Shown here: piece by piece, positions 1 through 11,378 of the stretch
Numbering within the stretch: the first letter of the stretch is position 1
Layout: each line of letters begins with the position of its first letter
NCBI GenBank assembly: GCA_023014485.1
Contig: JAJOZX010005797.1
Location: 224,001 to 288,000 of the forward strand
Direction: 5' to 3'
DNA: 64,000 nt
Source of the DNA: Bathynomus jamesi
Taxonomy: Eukaryota; Arthropoda; Malacostraca; Isopoda; Cirolanidae
Notes under the pieces: generated by a model
Databases searched by the model: none
The model's input: only the letters and a program-made list of their open reading frames with translations
Told to the model about the DNA's origin: nothing
Translations under genes and position numbers: made by a program

Positions 1-734
1 TTATCTGGTGTTTCTGAACGAACTATCCAGGAGCGGCTCCAAAAAGAACTCGGATTACCATCTCGCCATGCTGCTAAGAAACCGTTCATTAATGAAAAAA
101 TGCGTAAAAAACGTGTCGCATTTTGTAAAAAATACATTCATTGGACTGTTGATGACTGGAAGAAGGTTTTATTTAGCGATGAGTCGACATTTTTGACATT
201 CAGAAGTTGTCCAAAAAAGGTTCACACCGGCCTATTGGCTCAAATAGGATGGACCCTAAATACACCCTAAAGACAATGAAACACCCTCCAAGTGTGATGG
301 TTTGGGGTTGTTTCGGTTACTATGGGCGTGGAAACTTATATTTTCTTCCGAAGAACACAACTATGAATGGTGCTGCACGGTATTTAGCAATGCTACAGGA
401 TAAACTTCCAATGGCAATGGCAATCCAAAGGACAAAAACATACATGCATGATGGTGCACCATGTCCACAGGGCCAAAATAGTGACAAAATGGATTACTGA
501 CAATAAATTTGATATTTTGGATTGGCCTGGTAATAGTCCAGATCTCAATCCGATAGAAAATCTGTGGCTAATAATAAAAAATAAGGTTGAATGCCACGAC
601 ACTGGCTCAGTCGAAAAATTACAAGAGGCCATCAAAAAGGTATGGTGCAAGGAAATATCAGTGGAAGTTTGTCAAACTTGATTAAATCCATGCCAAAACG
701 TCTAGAACAAGTCATCCAAACCAAGGACAGATGA
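1..734 (+). pseudogene. Tc1 transposase (DD34E), broken and 5'-partial
   Basis: Tc1 transposases bind the TIRs and cut and paste the element in the nucleus. Frame 1 reads from the second HTH (LSGVSERTIQERL) to the first catalytic Asp (FSDEST, about 178-190), then stops near 270. A second frame carries MVWGCFGYYGRG and the second Asp (YMHDGAP, about 445-460). A third frame carries WPGNSPDLNPIENLW with the catalytic Glu (about 525-565) and runs to TGA at 732. Counting across the break near 470 gives 34 residues between the second Asp and the Glu, the DD34E spacing of Tc1. At least two frameshifts make it non-functional. Family identity is certain; activity is excluded unless the breaks are sequencing errors. 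Confidence 0.88.
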
Positions 735-828
735 CAAAATACTAATATAAGGTTAGTATACATTTAAACATTGTTTTTTATGTAAAAATACAAATTTTAA
801 GGTGATCGGATACTTTTCGCGGGCACTG
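1..828 (+). mobile_element. Tc1-type DNA transposon, left end outside window
   Basis: The terminal inverted repeat is seen on the right side only. It ends in GGGCACTG at 826-828 followed by the TA target dinucleotide (829-830) that Tc1/mariner elements duplicate, and then a (TA)n tract. The segment encodes the HTH tail and full DDE domain of a Tc1 transposase, so the 5' part of the element must lie before base 1. It is a fossil copy because the coding frame is broken. Confidence 0.88.
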
Positions 829-977
829 TATATATATATATATATATATGTTAACCCCTCCGTCTATGGCCCTGGTTGGTTCGGATCGACGGGGGTTCTA
901 GTTACGGAGGCAAGCAACGGATGTTTCTTCTATATACTTTTCTTCTATAACTTTCCAATTCTTTTCTCTCGCTTTAT
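829..977. other. spacer with (TA)n tract
   Basis: A short (TA)n run follows the Tc1 end, then unassigned sequence leads into the 1.66-kb direct repeat. No gene is seen. Confidence 0.5.
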
Positions 978-2638
978 GGGGTCGACACTCTGTTAATTCT
1001 TTTTCTTTAATAATACTCTGATACTTCTACTTTACTGACTAAATTCCTGAAGAGGACAAGGCTCGAAGGAAAAGATAAAAAAACTTTCTCTTTTGTAGTT
1101 TACTTCTCAAAATGTACAGGTAGTGCTCTGAATTTACAGGGGTAGAGGTTCGACCTCTTTCGACCATAGCTCAGGCCGAATCTAAAATATTAAGGAGGCA
1201 AGGGGCCTCTGCCCCCCCCTCCGCAGCGAGGCTGCTAACCAGGGGAGTCTCTTAGCAGTGACCAAAGCAGAGTCTCGTAATGAAGTGTCCTTCATTTTAC
1301 AAATACATGTATAAATATGCCTGAATGTGGGGGATGGCAGTTGGAGGTTAAGTTTCCCCCCTTTTAAACACGATCAGGTGTTTGAAAGTTTCCAAATAAA
1401 AATTTAAAAAATAAATAAAAATAAAAACTAATCTTTTTTTTTTTTGCCACGTCTTCATTTCTGAAGGCGATATTATTTCACGACTGAGTACATTTTTGTT
1501 TGGGTTTATTACAATTATTTTCGATTATGGATTACTTCCCATTCGCTTATGATTGTCCCTTACAGTTCTATTAAAGTACATTCTTACATTATATATAAAT
1601 CATTACATTCAATTATAGTTTCATTGAAGTACATTACAAGTTATTATTAATTAAAGTATTAGTTAATTACAATTAAACAGTTACTATAGCTTTGTTTTGT
1701 TTTTACAGTGTTTCATATTAGTAGACAATTAAGATGTTAGAAATATAATACAAAGTACATGGCACACATGATATAGATTTATATACATAATATGTTATAA
1801 TATGTTTAACATGTTATAATTTGGATCAGAGCGAAAGGGGATGTTTATCTTAGAAACGTTCGGTTCTGCTGATTCGCGAATTTGAGCATTTAACTACTGT
1901 AAGCCTAATGAATGCCTTGTGAGGGTTGAACGCACTTAAAAAAAATAATAAAAAAAATATATGTGGACGTATTTTACATGTACATAATCCAATAGGTTTG
2001 TGTGCGTAATATAGAGACGCGTAAAATATGGACTGATAGGTTGATAGGTATCAGTAGACAATAGGTAGGAAACAAATATTAATGATGTATAGAGAATGAA
2101 GTTTCTTTTTCTCTTTATTATTATAATTATTATTATTATTATTATTATTATATTATTAAGGAATTTACCATACATTCAATACGGAAGATGTCCAAATACT
2201 AAACACGTAATTCAGTGTTCAAGGTATGGAAAACGTGAAGAGAATTAAGTTACTTTATGACGTCATAGTTATTCACATTATGTCATACGTGCAGTATAAC
2301 TGTAAGTCATTATTTGGGAGGACCTAAAAGAAACGAATTAAAGACAGAATGGGTATCAAGGACTAAGAAGCACAACTACGGGTTCCAGTCCTCTTATATG
2401 CAATGTGTATGTATAATCTAGGGTCGAGGGTGAGATGCAAGACAATCATAATTAATTATAATAACTTCTATAACAAATGGAAAATGGATACGACTAAACT
2501 ATAGATATGGTAGATCGTAGGGTTGTGACACGAACAAAAAAATAGGAAGCTACAAGTAAAATTATTATCCAAACTCGCGTTAAGCGATTTTGGTTCTTAT
2601 GTAAAAATGAATATTGATTATTCATTTCATTTTTACAT
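978..2638. repeat. 1.66-kb direct repeat, copy 1
   Basis: This segment recurs almost base for base at 7152-8820, starting with GGGTCGACACTCTG and ending TTTTACAT. Most differences are one-base indels in homopolymers or small changes in the (ATT)n run at about 2105-2160. The 3' edge forms a hairpin: ATGTAAAAATGAA at about 2599 pairs with TTCATTTTTACAT at the end. No coding sequence is found. It could be a long terminal repeat of a non-coding LARD-like retrotransposon, or a direct segmental duplication. The TG...CA ends, PBS and target duplication expected for LTRs were not seen. Confidence 0.75.
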
Positions 2639-4480
2639 TGCTCTCCCCTTTTTTTTTTAAAAAAAAAAAACGATATTTATACAATAATCTATAGGGTACC
2701 ATTATACAATACAAATGAGAATCACATCCTAACTACTTCAAGTTAGATGACGAATTTTTTCTTTACATTACAAATTTTTATACAGAACAAGTGAGTTATT
2801 ATATAATATAAAAAATTCAAAGATTAATACTTTAATTTATGCAAACAGAATAAAAGGATTAATACATTAATTTGGACAAACAATTAAGTTAGGCAAAGAA
2901 TGGTATTGTTAATTTAAAAAAAAAATTCTGTGGGGAAAATTACATACATACTGAATAGTAGGTAAAAGGGAAAAATATAAATTATTTTCCAAAGTTACCC
3001 TGATCGTGCAGTCTATAACTAATTTTATTGACTATTGTAGGTAAAAATCGAATTACGTAATGGATGATGTATAGACCTGTGGTCTAGTGTGTATGTGTGT
3101 GTATTAGATACAAAGTGTGTATCTTATAAATTTGAGGGATAGATTAGCGGAGAGGATTCTTAAATTAACTGAATAAATGCCTGAGCAAAAATTTTATATA
3201 GTAAGCAAAAAGGCTTAGGACTATATAAATAGCAGAGTTAGCACCTACACGCTATGAAATAGTTTGTGATATCGAATGATTTTAGAATAAGGTTTGTATA
3301 TATAGTATATATAGTGTGCATACATGCGTGTGTATGTGTAGAGATTTGGAAGGTTTTTGAATTAACAAAGTTTAAAAATAATGTATAATAATTTAAGATG
3401 GGTTTAGGGTTATAAAATCTTTTGAGTCAATTATTGTTGTTATTATTATCATTATTATTATTATATAAATCCTTTAAGTTCAGGTAGTATTTAAGTATTT
3501 AATTAAATCAGTTACACGTATTAAGGTAATAAAAAGAAATGTACTTAGAGGACTTACAATTGATGAAAGTAAATCTCACGGTTTAAAAATTGAATTTTGA
3601 AGATGGAATTAAATTCGACTAGTAACATTCCTAGCTATATATGAACTATATAACCATTAACATTAACCAGAAGTATCGGTACGATAATTGAATTAAGAAA
3701 ATTAAGAATACAAATTAACAATAGAAACCAATTTATGCATTTTAATGAGCTAAACATAATTTTATAATATTCTTAAAAATAAAAGTAAATCGAACCTTAG
3801 ATGAGTTTCGGCCAAGAATAAAAAGTTATTGAAATGGAAGGAAAGCATTTCGAACAATCTTTTCTTTTAATAATTTCAGGTAAATTTTACATTAAAAATT
3901 ATTTTTTATACTAAAAAAAATATTAAAAAGGTTTAATAATTTTTGCATGTTAAGTAGAAAAATTATACTCTTTCGTTAAATGTTGATAGACTGAATTATT
4001 TGATATTTTAGTCTGAAAACTTGTTTGCATATGATAAATACATATGTTTTATTGTGTAGAAGTTTTATTAAAATTAAATGACAAAAAAGAATAAACACAA
4101 CTGAAATTTAGGGTATGTGCGGTCCTACGGGTAAATTTCCCGACCATACAGAGCAAGATAAATTAGGTACATGATCGATTAATTATTACACTATTTCTGT
4201 CATCATATAATCGCAATAATTATAAAACTCGTTACCAACATTTGTAAAAACGGTTTTGGTTGCCAACAATAAAATATGTCATTTTACCTATATATTTTTA
4301 TACGCAACAATGGCATGAAAAAGAAAGACAAATCGGTCCATTTCCTTCTTACAACAAAACAAAGAAAGGTTAACTAAAGACGCAACCCGTCAATTCAGGT
4401 TGAATTAAATTCTCTTTACAACACAAAAAAAAGGTTGAATTAAATTCTTAAATTACATTTTCTTAAATTAAATTCTCTTA
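2639..4480. other. AT-rich non-coding DNA
   Basis: I see no gene, conserved motif or recognisable transposon here. The stretch has homopolymer A/T runs, (TTA)n and weak (TG)n tracts. It is the first part of the unique interior between the two 1.66-kb direct repeats. Confidence 0.5.
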
Positions 4481-4549
4481 ACTTACAAAGAAAAAGTTGA
4501 ATTCAATTGACTGCATTGAAATGACTTGGGACTTAAAAACTGACTTCTT

Positions 4550-4735
4550 AAAAACTAACTGCTTCAAAACTAACTGCTTCAAAACTAACTGCTTCAAAAC
4601 TAACTGCTTCAAAACTAACTGCTTCAAAACTAACTGCTTCAAAACTAACTGCTTCAAAACTAACTGCTTCAAAACTAACTGCTTCAAAACTGGCTTCTTC
4701 AAAACTGGCTTCTTCAAAACTGGCTTCTGTAATCT
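4550..4735. repeat. 15-bp tandem array
   Basis: About nine near-perfect copies of AAAACTAACTGCTTC are followed by three copies of the variant AAAACTGGCTTCTTC. The period is a multiple of three, so both strands read as artefactual repeat peptides (FKTNC and LKQLV types); these are not taken as genes. Confidence 0.93.
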
Positions 4736-5850
4736 CTGGGGCGGTTGTTCCTCTTGGCGCAACCTTCTGACTTGACCTCTTGTCAAGTATTTCTATAAAT
4801 CTCTGGGGCGGTTGTCCATCTTGGCGCAACCTTCTGACTTGACCTCTTGCCAAGTATTTCTGTCTCTGGGGGGGTTGTCCATCTTGGCGCAACCTTCTGA
4901 CTTGACCTCTTGTCAAGTATTTCTATAAATCTCTGGGGGCGGTTGTCCATCTTGGCGCAACCTTCTGACTTGACCTCTTGTCAAGTATTTCTATAAATCT
5001 CTGGGGCGGTTGTCCTTGGCGCAACCTTCTGACTTGACCTCTTGTCAAGTATTTCTATAAATCTCTGGGGGCGGTTGTCCATCTTGGCGCAACCTTCTGA
5101 CTTGACCTCTTGTCAAGTATTTCTATAAATCTCTGGGGCGGTTGTCCATCTTGGCGCAACCTTCTGACTTGACCTCTTGCCAAGTATTTCTATAAGTCTC
5201 TGGGGGCGGTTGTCCATCTTGGCGCAACCTTCTGACTTGACCTCTTGTCAAGTATTTCTATAAATCTCTGTGGACGGTTGTCCATCTTGGCGCAACCTTC
5301 TGACTTGACCTCTTGTCAAGTATTTCTATAAATCTCTGGGGCGGTTGTCCCTTTTGGCGCAACCTTCTGACTTGACCTCTTGTCAAGTATTTCTATAAAT
5401 CTCTGGGGGCGGTTGTCCATCTTGGCGCAACCTTCTGACTTGACCTCTTGTCAAGTATTTCTATAAATCTCTGGGGGCGGTTGTCCATCTTGGCGCAACC
5501 TTCTGACTTGACCTCTTGCCAAGTATTTCTATAAGTCTCTGGGGGCGGTTGTCCATCTTGGCGCAACCTTCTGACTTGACCTCTTGTCAAGTATTTCTAT
5601 AAATCTCTGTGGACGGTTGTCCATCTTGGCGCAACCTTCTGACTTGACCTCTTGTCAAATATTTCTATAAATCTCTGGGGCGGTTGTCCCTTTTGGCGCA
5701 ACCTTCTGACTTGACCTCTTGTCAAGTATTTCTATAAATCTCTGGGGGCGGTTGTCCATCTTGGCGCAACCTTCTGACTTGACCTCTTGTCAAGTATTTC
5801 TATAAATCTCTGGGGCGGTTGTCCATCTTGGCGCAACCTTCTGACTTCAA
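4727..5850. repeat. 67-bp minisatellite with five-unit higher-order period
   Basis: About 16-17 copies of a roughly 67-bp unit (TCTCTGGGGGCGGTTGTCC, CTTGGCGCAACC, TTCTGACTTGACCTCTTG, TCAAGTATTTCTATAAA). Marker variants recur about 340 bp apart: ATAAGTCTCTGG at about 5192 and 5532, TCTGTGGACGG at about 5268 and 5606, and CCCTTTTGGCGC at about 5350 and 5692. A block of five units was therefore itself duplicated. Confidence 0.93.
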
Positions 5851-6270
5851 AACTTATTTGCAACTTATTTGCAACGAAAACTGACTTGCAACTTATTTGC
5901 AACGAAAACTGACTTGCAACTTATTTGCAACGAAAACTGACTTGCAACTTATTTGCAACGAAAACTGACTTGCAACTTATTTGCAACGAAACTGACTTGC
6001 AACTTATTTGCAACTAAAACTTACTTCAAAACTCACTTGCAACTTATTTGCAACTAAAACTGACTTCAAAACTGACTTGCAACTTCTTTGCAACTAAAAC
6101 TGACTTCAAAACTGACTTGCAACTTCTTTGCAACTAAAACTGACTTCAAAACTGACTTGCAACTTATTTGCAACGAAAACTGACTTCAAAACTGACTTGC
6201 AACTTCTTTGCAACTAAAACTGACTTCAAAACTGACTTGCAACTTCTTTGCAACTAAAACTGACTTCAAA
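5850..6270. repeat. 28-bp and 40-bp tandem arrays
   Basis: The first part repeats a 28-bp unit (AACTTATTTGCAACG + AAAACTGACTTGC) about five times. From about 6010 a 40-bp unit takes over, which adds a second TTCAAAACTGACT block. The larger unit looks like the 28-mer plus an internal duplication. Confidence 0.92.
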
Positions 6271-6477
6271 TATCTCTCTAAATCTATAAACTCTCTATAA
6301 ACACTCTCTCTCTTAATTTGCAAGTCAATTCAATTCAATAAATTGAAAAAAATTGTAAACAAAAATAAAAAATGTAAACAACATTTCACTCGAACGTACG
6401 TGAAGGTACGGTACTATTATGTTTGGTACATAAAATAAAATTATTCTATACTGAATATAACAGTGAAAATAACTGAA

Positions 6478-6750
6478 ATTCTCTCTCTGAAATTAATTCT
6501 CTCTGAAATTAATTCTCTCTGAAATTAATTCTCTCTGAAATTAACTTTCTGTTACAATAAACTTTCTGTTACAATAAACTTTCTGTTACAATAAACTTTC
6601 TGTTACAATAAACTCTCTCTGAAATTAACTCTCTCTGAAATTAACTCTCTCTGAAATTAACTCTCTCTGAAATTAACTCTCTTTGAAATTAACTCTCTTT
6701 GAAATTAACTCTCTCTTACATTTAACTTCTCTTACATTTAACTCTGTTAC
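6478..6750. repeat. 16-17-bp tandem arrays
   Basis: Successive short arrays: CTCTCTGAAATTAATT (about 4 copies), CTTTCTGTTACAATAAA (about 4), CTCTCTGAAATTAA (about 6), then degenerate TCTCTTACATTTAA units. The GAAATTAA form returns after the TTACAATAA form, so one family interrupts the other. Confidence 0.9.
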
Positions 6751-7151
6751 AATTACTGTTTCACTAAAAAAATGTATCACTAGTGTCTGAAATGTTCACT
6801 GTGTTTTGTGTAAATTCTGACTTGATACTCATTATTAACTGTTAATAATACTGACTTTTCAAGTGTTTATAAATTACTTAAAAAAACAAAATGTACTTAA
6901 CAAAAGTTCTACTGGCAAAATCCTCAGAGACGTGTCCTGAAGACGTCTTGCTGGCTACTTCTTCTTGGATGAAAACTAGGCGTGGAGAACTTGGAGTCGT
7001 GACACACCGGTCAAGGGTGGATGTTACGAACTAGAAGTCGTGACACGCCGGTCAAATGGTTTTATCCTGATGCAGGGTAATTTCTATCTTGGCCAAAGAG
7101 TGGCCTCTTCTTAAAATCATCTTCTTAAAATCTTCTTTTTATCCTGATGCA
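6751..7151. other. non-coding spacer before repeat copy 2
   Basis: Contains a small imperfect duplication: TTGGAGTCGTGACACACCGG at about 6990 resembles TAGAAGTCGTGACACGCCGG at about 7030, and TTTATCCTGATGCAGGGT occurs at about 7062 and 7139. The second of these runs straight into the 1.66-kb repeat. No gene is seen. Confidence 0.55.
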
Positions 7152-8301
7152 GGGTCGACACTCTGTTAATTCTTTTCTTTTAATAATACTCTGATACTTC
7201 TACTTTACTGACTAAATTCCTGAAGAGGACAAGGCTCGAAGGAAAAGATAAAAAAACTTTCTCTTTTTGTAGTTTACTTCTCAAAATGTACAGGTAGTGC
7301 TCTGAATTTACAGGGGTAGAGGTTCGACCTCTTTCGACCATAGCTCAGGCCGGAATCTAAAAATATTAAGGAGGCAAGGGGCCTCTGCCCCCCCCCTCCC
7401 CGCAGCGAGGCTGCTAACCAGGGGAGTCTCTTAGCAGTGACCAAAGCAGAGTCTCGTAATGAAGTGTCCTTCATTTTACAAATACATGTATAAAATATGC
7501 CTGAATGTTGGGGGATGGCAGTTGGAGGTTAAGTTTCCCCCCTTTTAAACACGATCAGGTGTTTGAAAGTTTCCAAATAAAAATTTAAAAAAATAAATAA
7601 AAATAAAAACTAATCTTTTTTTTTTTTGCCACGTCTTCATTTCTGAAGGCGATATTATTTCACGACTGAGTACATTTTTGTTTGGGTTTATTACAATTAT
7701 GATTTCGATTATGGATTACTTCCCATTCGCTTATGATTGTCCCTTACAGTTCTATTAAAGTACATTCTTACATTATATATAAAGTCATTACATTCAATTA
7801 TAGTTTCATTGAAGTACATTACAAGTTATTATTAATTAAAGTATTAGTTAATTACAATTAAACAGTTACTATAGCTTTGTTTTGTTTTTACAGTGTTTCA
7901 TATTAGTAGACAATTAAGATGTTAGAAATATAATACAAAGTACATGGCACACATGATATAGATTTATATACATAATATGTTATAATATGTTTAACATGTT
8001 ATAAATTTGGATCAGAGCGAAAGGGGATGTTTATCTTAGAAACGTTCGGTTCTACTGATTCGCGAATTTGAGCATTTAACTACTGTAAGCCTAATGAATG
8101 CCTTGTGAGGGTTGAACGCACTTAAAAAAAAAAATATAAAAAAAAATATATGTGGACGTATTTTACATGTACATAATCCAATAGATTGTGTGCGTAATAT
8201 AGAGACGCGTAAAATATGGACTGATAGGTTGATAGGTATCAGTAGACAATAGGTAGGAAACAACATAATTAATGATGTATAGAGAATGAAGTTTCTTTTT
8301 C

Positions 8302-8339
<38 letters not shown>

Positions 8340-8815
8340 TTAAGGAATTTACCATACATTCAATACGGAAGATGTCCAAATACTAAACACGTGATTCAGT
8401 GTTCAAGGTATGGAAAACGTGAAGAGAATTAAGTTACTTTATGACGTCATAGTTATTCACATTGTCATACGTGCAGTATAACTGTAAGTCATTATTTGGG
8501 AGGACCTAAAAGAAACGAATTAAAGACAGAATGGGTATCAAGGACTAAGAAGCACAACTACGGGTTCCAGTCCTCTTATATGCAATGTGTATGTATAATC
8601 TAGGGTCGAGGGTGAGATGCAAGACAATCATAATTAATTATAATAACTTCTATAACAAATGGAAAATGGATACGACTAAACCATAGATATGGTAGATCGT
8701 AGGGTTGTGACACGAACAAAAAAATAGGAAGCTACAAGTAAAATTATTATCCAAACTCGCGTTAAGCGATTTTGGTTCTTATGTAAAAATGAATATTGAT
8801 TATTCATTTCATTAT

Positions 8816-8820
<5 letters not shown>
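7152..8820. repeat. 1.66-kb direct repeat, copy 2
   Basis: Near-identical to 978-2638. This copy tends to carry one extra base where copy 1 lacks one. It ends at ATTATTACAT, directly against a (TA)n(GA)n microsatellite. High identity implies a recent duplication, gene conversion or LTR-type birth. Confidence 0.75.
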
Positions 8821-8852
<32 letters not shown>

Positions 8853-8925
8853 CGAGAGAGAGAGAGAGAGGGTGAGAGAAAGAGAGAGAGAGCGAGAGGG
8901 AGAGAGCGAGAGGCAGCTGAGGATG
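8818..8925. repeat. (TA)n(GA)n microsatellite
   Basis: About 32 bases of TA repeats are followed by interrupted GA repeats. Confidence 0.95.
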
Positions 8926-9288
8926 GTATGTGAATCGGTTTATGGCTCTGAAATATAAAAGTGGAAGGTAATTTCAGATTAAATTATCCATGAAGAAAGC
9001 CATCAGTGCGCGAAGCTTGCGCTCGCCGCTGTAAAAGTTTATTGTGGTCCCTGCGTTATCGTACGATACAATAAATAATTTTTTTAAAAATAAGAGAGAT
9101 GCGTGGTGGATGCAGGTCATTAAACACCAAAGTTTATGACGTCGAGAGAATGGAAATAAGATTCCATCGAGACGTTGTTTATTATCGAGATTTTAAATCC
9201 AATGTTATCTTTTGGTTCTTGGCGCCACTAAAACTCGCTGTAGAAAAGGTGTTTCAAATTTTATTTTTAAAGGATAATCTTTAATAGG

Positions 9289-9337
<49 letters not shown>

Positions 9338-9427
9338 CTTATTAATTCACGCATGACGAGAATTAATACAACTTTCCATTCCGCAATTTTCAGAACGTTG
9401 TTTAATATAATTGTGTGTGTGTGTGTA

Positions 9428-9458
<31 letters not shown>

Positions 9459-10037
9459 AACACACACACAATTATATTCTATAATAACATGTTGATTATA
9501 CATTTTGTATATTATTACTTTATTATATATATTTCCCCGTTCGTATTTCGTATGTTATTATTTTTTTATTTAATTTTTTTTCATATATACTCCATGTGAA
9601 ATCCAGTTAGCCACCAAGTTTTTAACTCTTCTTGTACTAATTAGTAATTTCTGTAGTAAATGATAAATATTATTTTTCACAAGGTGATTCCGTTATTCTC
9701 GGTAAATAGAGATTTGTTTGAGTTATGTAATAAATGGGATTAATGTGAATTAATGCAATTTTACGTGATTGCTAATTATAAATTTTGGATCTTTTGTGTA
9801 CGTTTCTTGTAGTAATTAGTAATTTTTATAGTTTTCAGAATTTTTTTAGATGAACTTTTATCCGGAACTGCACATATATAGGCTTTCTTTGGTTAACTCT
9901 TCGATTGCTTCCGCCTGAATTGTTCATTCTCACGAATGTCAAACTTTTCACCCCAACCTAGGCCTACTTTTTAACGGAGAGGGAAGGAGAGAGAGATAAA
10001 GAGAGAAAGCGAGAAAGAGAGGGAGGGAGAGAGAGCG

Positions 10038-10080
<43 letters not shown>

Positions 10081-10290
10081 GGAGACTGGTTACCCATTTA
10101 TCTATCAATCGTGAAAGGATGTTTACACTCCACCTTAGACCTATAGTTTAATACGGATCATTAGGTTACCCTGGCTACCAACCGTGGAAGGACGCGCCGC
10201 CACCGGGTCTCGAACCCGACGCATATAATCGTGTGTGCGTAATATTTTATGCTGGTATAGACGGGTGTGTACGTGCCAAAACAAAGTATA
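8926..10290. repeat. unannotated DNA with several microsatellites
   Basis: (TA)n at about 9290-9335. A (TG)n-(TA)n-(CA)n block at about 9405-9475 is an inverted repeat (AATTGTGTGTGTG against CACACACACAATT). (GA)n lies at about 9980-10075. At 10190-10215 a GGTCTCGAACCCGACG stretch reads as GGGTTCGAGACCC on the minus strand, like a tRNA B box, but no tRNA fold was found. No gene is seen. Confidence 0.6.
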
Positions 10291-10620
10291 CACTGTGCCA
10301 ACTGGCTGATAGTGCCTGGATGCACTGGCTGACTAAGCCGACTGGCTGATTAGGGGCCTATAAGACAACGTCCGCTCGGCTGAAGTCTTAATATGCGCTT
10401 GGTTCCTGTCAAGCGAACACCTCTCTTCCTCTCTCTCCTCCTCTCTCTTTCTCTTGGGGGATAACTCCGCCTCAAGTTGCATAACCCTTGTTGCTCTTGC
10501 AACAACCCCCTCCCCCTTGGGGGGGTTCGCACTGGCACTGGTGACAAGGGAGATTTGCACTCTTACAACAATTGATCAACATTTTCAATTGCATTGCACT
10601 CTCTCCTTTTGCGCCCATGC
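10290..10620 (+). repeat. dispersed TATA-bearing repeat, copy A
   Basis: Shares blocks with 30,755-31,068 (same strand) and 14,668-14,925 (opposite strand): CAACTGGCTGAT, a TATA-like CCTATAAGACAACG at about 10,357, GAAGTCTTAAT, a TCC-rich tract, TCTTGGGGGATAAC, the CAACAACCCCC run and CACTCTCTCCTTTT. It abuts a LINE fragment at about 10,622. A TATA box upstream of a conserved transcribed-looking block suggests a solo LTR or retroelement promoter unit; the class is unproven. Confidence 0.6.
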
Positions 10621-10621
10621 T

Positions 10622-11378
10622 ACTGGTGTGTGAAAGGTATGGGAAGGATAACGACATAAAATATAATCCTGCTAAAAGTCATGTTATGATTATGAGGACC
10701 AAGGCCTACAAATATATAAAATTTCCTGAATTTCAATTGAATGGTAGGGTGATGTCAGAAGTAACTCGGACTAAGTATCTTGGCCACGTACTAACTGATA
10801 GTCTTTCAGATGATTGTAATATTCTAAGGCAATGTAGACAATTATATGTGCAGGGAAATACTTTGGTTAGAAAATTTCATGTGTACATTAGATGTTAAGT
10901 TGATTTTGTTCAAAACTTTTTGTACTCCAATGTATACAGCTCATTTGTGGTGGAACTACAGAATGTATAATTTGAGAAAATTATATGTTGCATATAATAA
11001 TATTTTTAGGAGTTTATTAAGAACTCCATGATTTATAAATGGTGCTCCTTCTAGTGTCAGTATGCTGTTTGTAGTCAATAAGGTGCCTAACTGTGCCAGT
11101 GTCATTCGCAATTTTGTATTTAGATTTATCACTAGGTTTGGTAGGTTAGTCAATAAGATAATAGAAGCCATGGTTAGTGGACTGGTCTCCGATATATTTT
11201 ATAAATCTGAAATCTGGAAGCATTGGCGTCGGCAATTGTATGTTCATTATACACAGTGATTCACTGGCCTACTTAGTCAGTGCTCCAGACAACTATCTCT
11301 TAATCTTCTATGGACCTCTTGTATAATGTTTGTACCTGTTGAGTCTGAAATAAAGTGTTTCTTTGTTTGTTTGTTTGT
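10622..11378 (+). mobile_element. 3' fragment of a non-LTR retrotransposon (TTTG tail)
   Basis: Encodes the end of a reverse transcriptase (CERYGKDNDIKYNPAKSHVM, then TRTKYLGHVLTDSLSDDCN) and a C-terminal region with frame changes. It ends in a TTTG-repeat tail at 11,360-11,378. The same family is present, longer and inverted, at 50,562-52,012, where the catalytic YADD box is still visible. The 5' part is missing, cut by the dispersed repeat at 10,620. It is a dead 5'-truncated insertion. Confidence 0.88.

Noticed and set aside
4478..4916. Open frames of about 100-120 codons on both strands in the tandem arrays
   Set aside because: They come from a repeat period divisible by three and encode only short repeated peptides.
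978..8820. Typical LTR retrotransposon
   Set aside because: No TG...CA ends, primer-binding site, polypurine tract, gag or pol, and no target duplication seen.
10190..10215. tRNA B-box-like GGGTTCGAGACCC on the minus strand
   Set aside because: No A box or cloverleaf could be built around it.
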